A stretch of DNA of 6,255 bases from Thiopontia sp964647745. Its GTDB lineage: Bacteria; Pseudomonadota; Gammaproteobacteria; GCF-002020875. Of this stretch, positions 5,029-6,255 are shown piece after piece. Each line of letters begins with the position of its first letter. The stretch's first letter is position 1. A program made the translations under genes and the position numbers. The DNA is taken from contig CAZYJG010000079.1 in assembly GCA_964647745.1 (NCBI GenBank), positions 1-6,255 on the forward strand, given 5' to 3'. The notes below the pieces were generated by a model. That model searched no databases, was not told the DNA's origin, and saw only the letters and a list, made by a program, of their open reading frames with translations.

Positions 5029-6191
5029 CCCCAAGCGGCCCGATTCACCACTTCCCGCTGTTGATCCAGTGTCTCTCTGAGGATTTCCAGAAAAATATCA
5101 ATTTTCTCAACTGTAATATCCCGGCAGAGACTCACCCGCAGCGCATTTTTCGCCAGATCCGAAGGGATCCCCATCGCTGTCAGCACATGGCTGGCCCCCG
5201 TTTTTCCAGCCCGGCAGGCCGAACCACTGGAGAGCGCAACCCCTTTTTGATCCAGCTGCAGCAGCAGCGTCTCCCCCGCAATCCCTGAGACCAGGAACAT
5301 GACCGTATTGGGAAGCCGATCCGCACTGCGGGCGATGATCTCAACACCCTCTATCCTCTCCAGCCCCACCTCCAGGTGAGATCTGCAGCGCAACATCTGG
5401 GCCGCACGCTCCTCCAGCCCGGAGCGGGCAACTGCTGCTGCCGCACCAAATCCAACAATTGCAGGGACATTCTCGGTCCCGGAACGCAGCCCCCGCTCCT
5501 GTCCTCCCCCTCCAAGAAGCGGAGCAGGCTCAAGTGAGGGGGAGAGAACCAGGGCACCCACCCCTTTTGGGCCATAGATCTTGTGGGCTGAGAGCGTCAT
5601 GGCGTCAGCACCAAGTTGCGCAAAATCGAGTGGTATCTTGCCAGCGGCCTGTGAACCATCCAGATGGACCCTGGCACCCACCTGATGTGCGAGCTCGATC
5701 ACTGGTTCCAGATCCTGGATCACACCCGTCTCATTGTTTGCCACCATGACTGAGATCAGTCCGGGTCGATGCTGCTCTATCCATTGAAGCGCACCCCCGG
5801 CAAGAAGGCCATCTCCATCAACCGGCAGCTGAACCATCCTCCACCCCTGTGCTGCAATCCTCTCTACGGCAGAGAGCAGGCTGGGGTGTTCCGTTGCACC
5901 AACTGCAACCACTGAAGGAGAGTCACTATCGGTTGAGAGGGTTGCTGCGATACCCTGAATCGCCAGATGGTTGGCCTCGGTACCACTTCCGGTAAAGATG
6001 ACCTGCCTGGGGACAACATTCAGAAGTGATGCAACCTCTCCGCGCGCCCGCTCAACAGCATCTCTGGCCATCCGCCCCTGTCGATGGGATGATGAGGGGT
6101 TTCCCATCCGCTCCATCCAGAAGGGCTGCATCGCCTCAACCACCTGCGGAGCAAGTGGCGTGGTGGCATTACAGTCAAGATAGAGATCCAT
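5025..6191 (-). CDS. NifS-like cysteine desulfurase, paralogue of IscS
   Basis: The 388-residue product is a complete fold-type I PLP cysteine desulfurase. It has DCNATTPL at the N-terminus, GTEANHLAI for phosphate contacts (70-78), His102 over the cofactor (ATEHPS), Asp178 and Gln181 (HLDGSQAAG), PLP Lys204 (SAHKIYGPKG), GGGGQERGLRSGTEN (227-241), and catalytic Cys326 in SSGSACRAGK on a long mobile loop, as in the IscS/NifS group rather than the SufS group. It is expected to make enzyme persulfide from cysteine. Its C-terminus (EVVNRAAWG) lacks the tail by which IscS contacts IscU, so its acceptor may differ. A TGA lies in frame seven codons upstream with no other start codon, which fixes the ATG, though the Shine-Dalgarno is poor. 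A desulfurase in this position, ahead of iscS, is known from several non-enteric gammaproteobacteria; the symbol is left blank because nifS would imply nitrogenase function. Confidence 0.92.
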   Translation of the reverse strand: MDLYLDCNATTPLAPQVVEAMQPFWMERMGNPSSSHRQGRMARDAVERARGEVASLLNVVPRQVIFTGSGTEANHLAIQGIAATLSTDSDSPSVVAVGATEHPSLLSAVERIAAQGWRMVQLPVDGDGLLAGGALQWIEQHRPGLISVMVANNETGVIQDLEPVIELAHQVGARVHLDGSQAAGKIPLDFAQLGADAMTLSAHKIYGPKGVGALVLSPSLEPAPLLGGGGQERGLRSGTENVPAIVGFGAAAAVARSGLEERAAQMLRCRSHLEVGLERIEGVEIIARSADRLPNTVMFLVSGIAGETLLLQLDQKGVALSSGSACRAGKTGASHVLTAMGIPSDLAKNALRVSLCRDITVEKIDIFLEILRETLDQQREVVNRAAWG

Positions 6192-6255
6192 TTCGACATC
6201 AAATATGGATCAATCAGGGATTTGATCTACAGAAATACAGACCTACAGCACGAGG
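6192..6255 (-). other. Leader upstream of the NifS-like desulfurase
   Basis: The last 64 bp precede the desulfurase ATG. An inverted repeat GATCAA/TTGATC with an eight-base loop lies at 6208-6227. No recognisable coding end is seen; the regulator gene iscR commonly lies upstream in such operons, but no piece of it can be identified here. No strong promoter or IscR-box-like motif is evident. Confidence 0.4.

Noticed and set aside
4660..5034. A 124-codon minus-strand open frame that crosses the interval between the two desulfurase genes.
   Set aside because: Nearly all of it lies in the inverted-repeat element, and the peptide has no recognisable domain. The frame appears to be a by-product of the repeat sequence.
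6216..6255. C-terminal end of an upstream gene such as iscR.
   Set aside because: One frame reads 13 codons to a TGA (PRAVGLYFCRSNP), but this does not resemble an IscR tail, and 13 codons are too few to judge.

Overview
The window is one strand of a chromosomal iron-sulfur cluster assembly (isc) operon from what looks like a gammaproteobacterium. All supported genes lie on the minus strand. In transcription order (right to left) they are: a NifS-like cysteine desulfurase (6191-5025), a non-coding interval carrying a 268-bp MITE-like element (4726-4993), IscS (4646-3684, interrupted by an assembly gap), IscA (3639-3316), HscB (3288-2767), HscA (2755-875), a [2Fe-2S] ferredoxin Fdx (878-540), IscX (518-318), a roughly 260-bp spacer, and the first 18 codons of nucleoside diphosphate kinase (55-1). 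The gammaproteobacterial assignment rests on three things: close resemblance to the Escherichia coli Isc proteins as recalled, the conserved order iscS/iscA/hscB/hscA/fdx/iscX, and ndk next in line. The extra NifS paralogue upstream of iscS and the MITE suggest a lineage outside the Enterobacteriaceae; the exact taxon cannot be read from this window.

Functionally, the cysteine desulfurases release sulfur from cysteine as an enzyme persulfide, Fdx supplies electrons, IscX modulates the desulfurase and binds iron, IscA is an A-type carrier, and HscA/HscB form the dedicated Hsp70/J-protein pair that releases the finished cluster from the scaffold IscU. The spacing is tight (ATGA overlap between hscA and fdx; gaps of 11, 21, 27 and 44 bp elsewhere), so iscS through iscX probably form one transcript.

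Three features are unusual. First, iscU, the scaffold that normally sits between iscS and iscA, is absent: only 44 bp separate those genes, although every IscU-dedicated partner is present with its IscU-binding features intact. Second, the run of 100 N at 3906-4005 sits inside iscS and is too short. Comparison with E. coli IscS indicates about 364 bp are missing there, including the catalytic-cysteine loop, so the listed 320-residue product is an artefact of a protein of about 408 residues. Third, the 268-bp element between the two desulfurase genes has perfect 21-bp terminal inverted repeats and two internal long hairpins and encodes nothing recognisable. It splits the desulfurase pair and would fold into a three-way junction in any read-through transcript.

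The spacer between iscX and ndk (56-317) holds a hairpin directly after iscX, a TTTACA/TGTAAA palindrome, a possible extended -10 promoter, and a short ORF overlapping the ndk start. The far right end (6192-6255) is a short leader in which no gene is recognisable. No plus-strand gene is supported.
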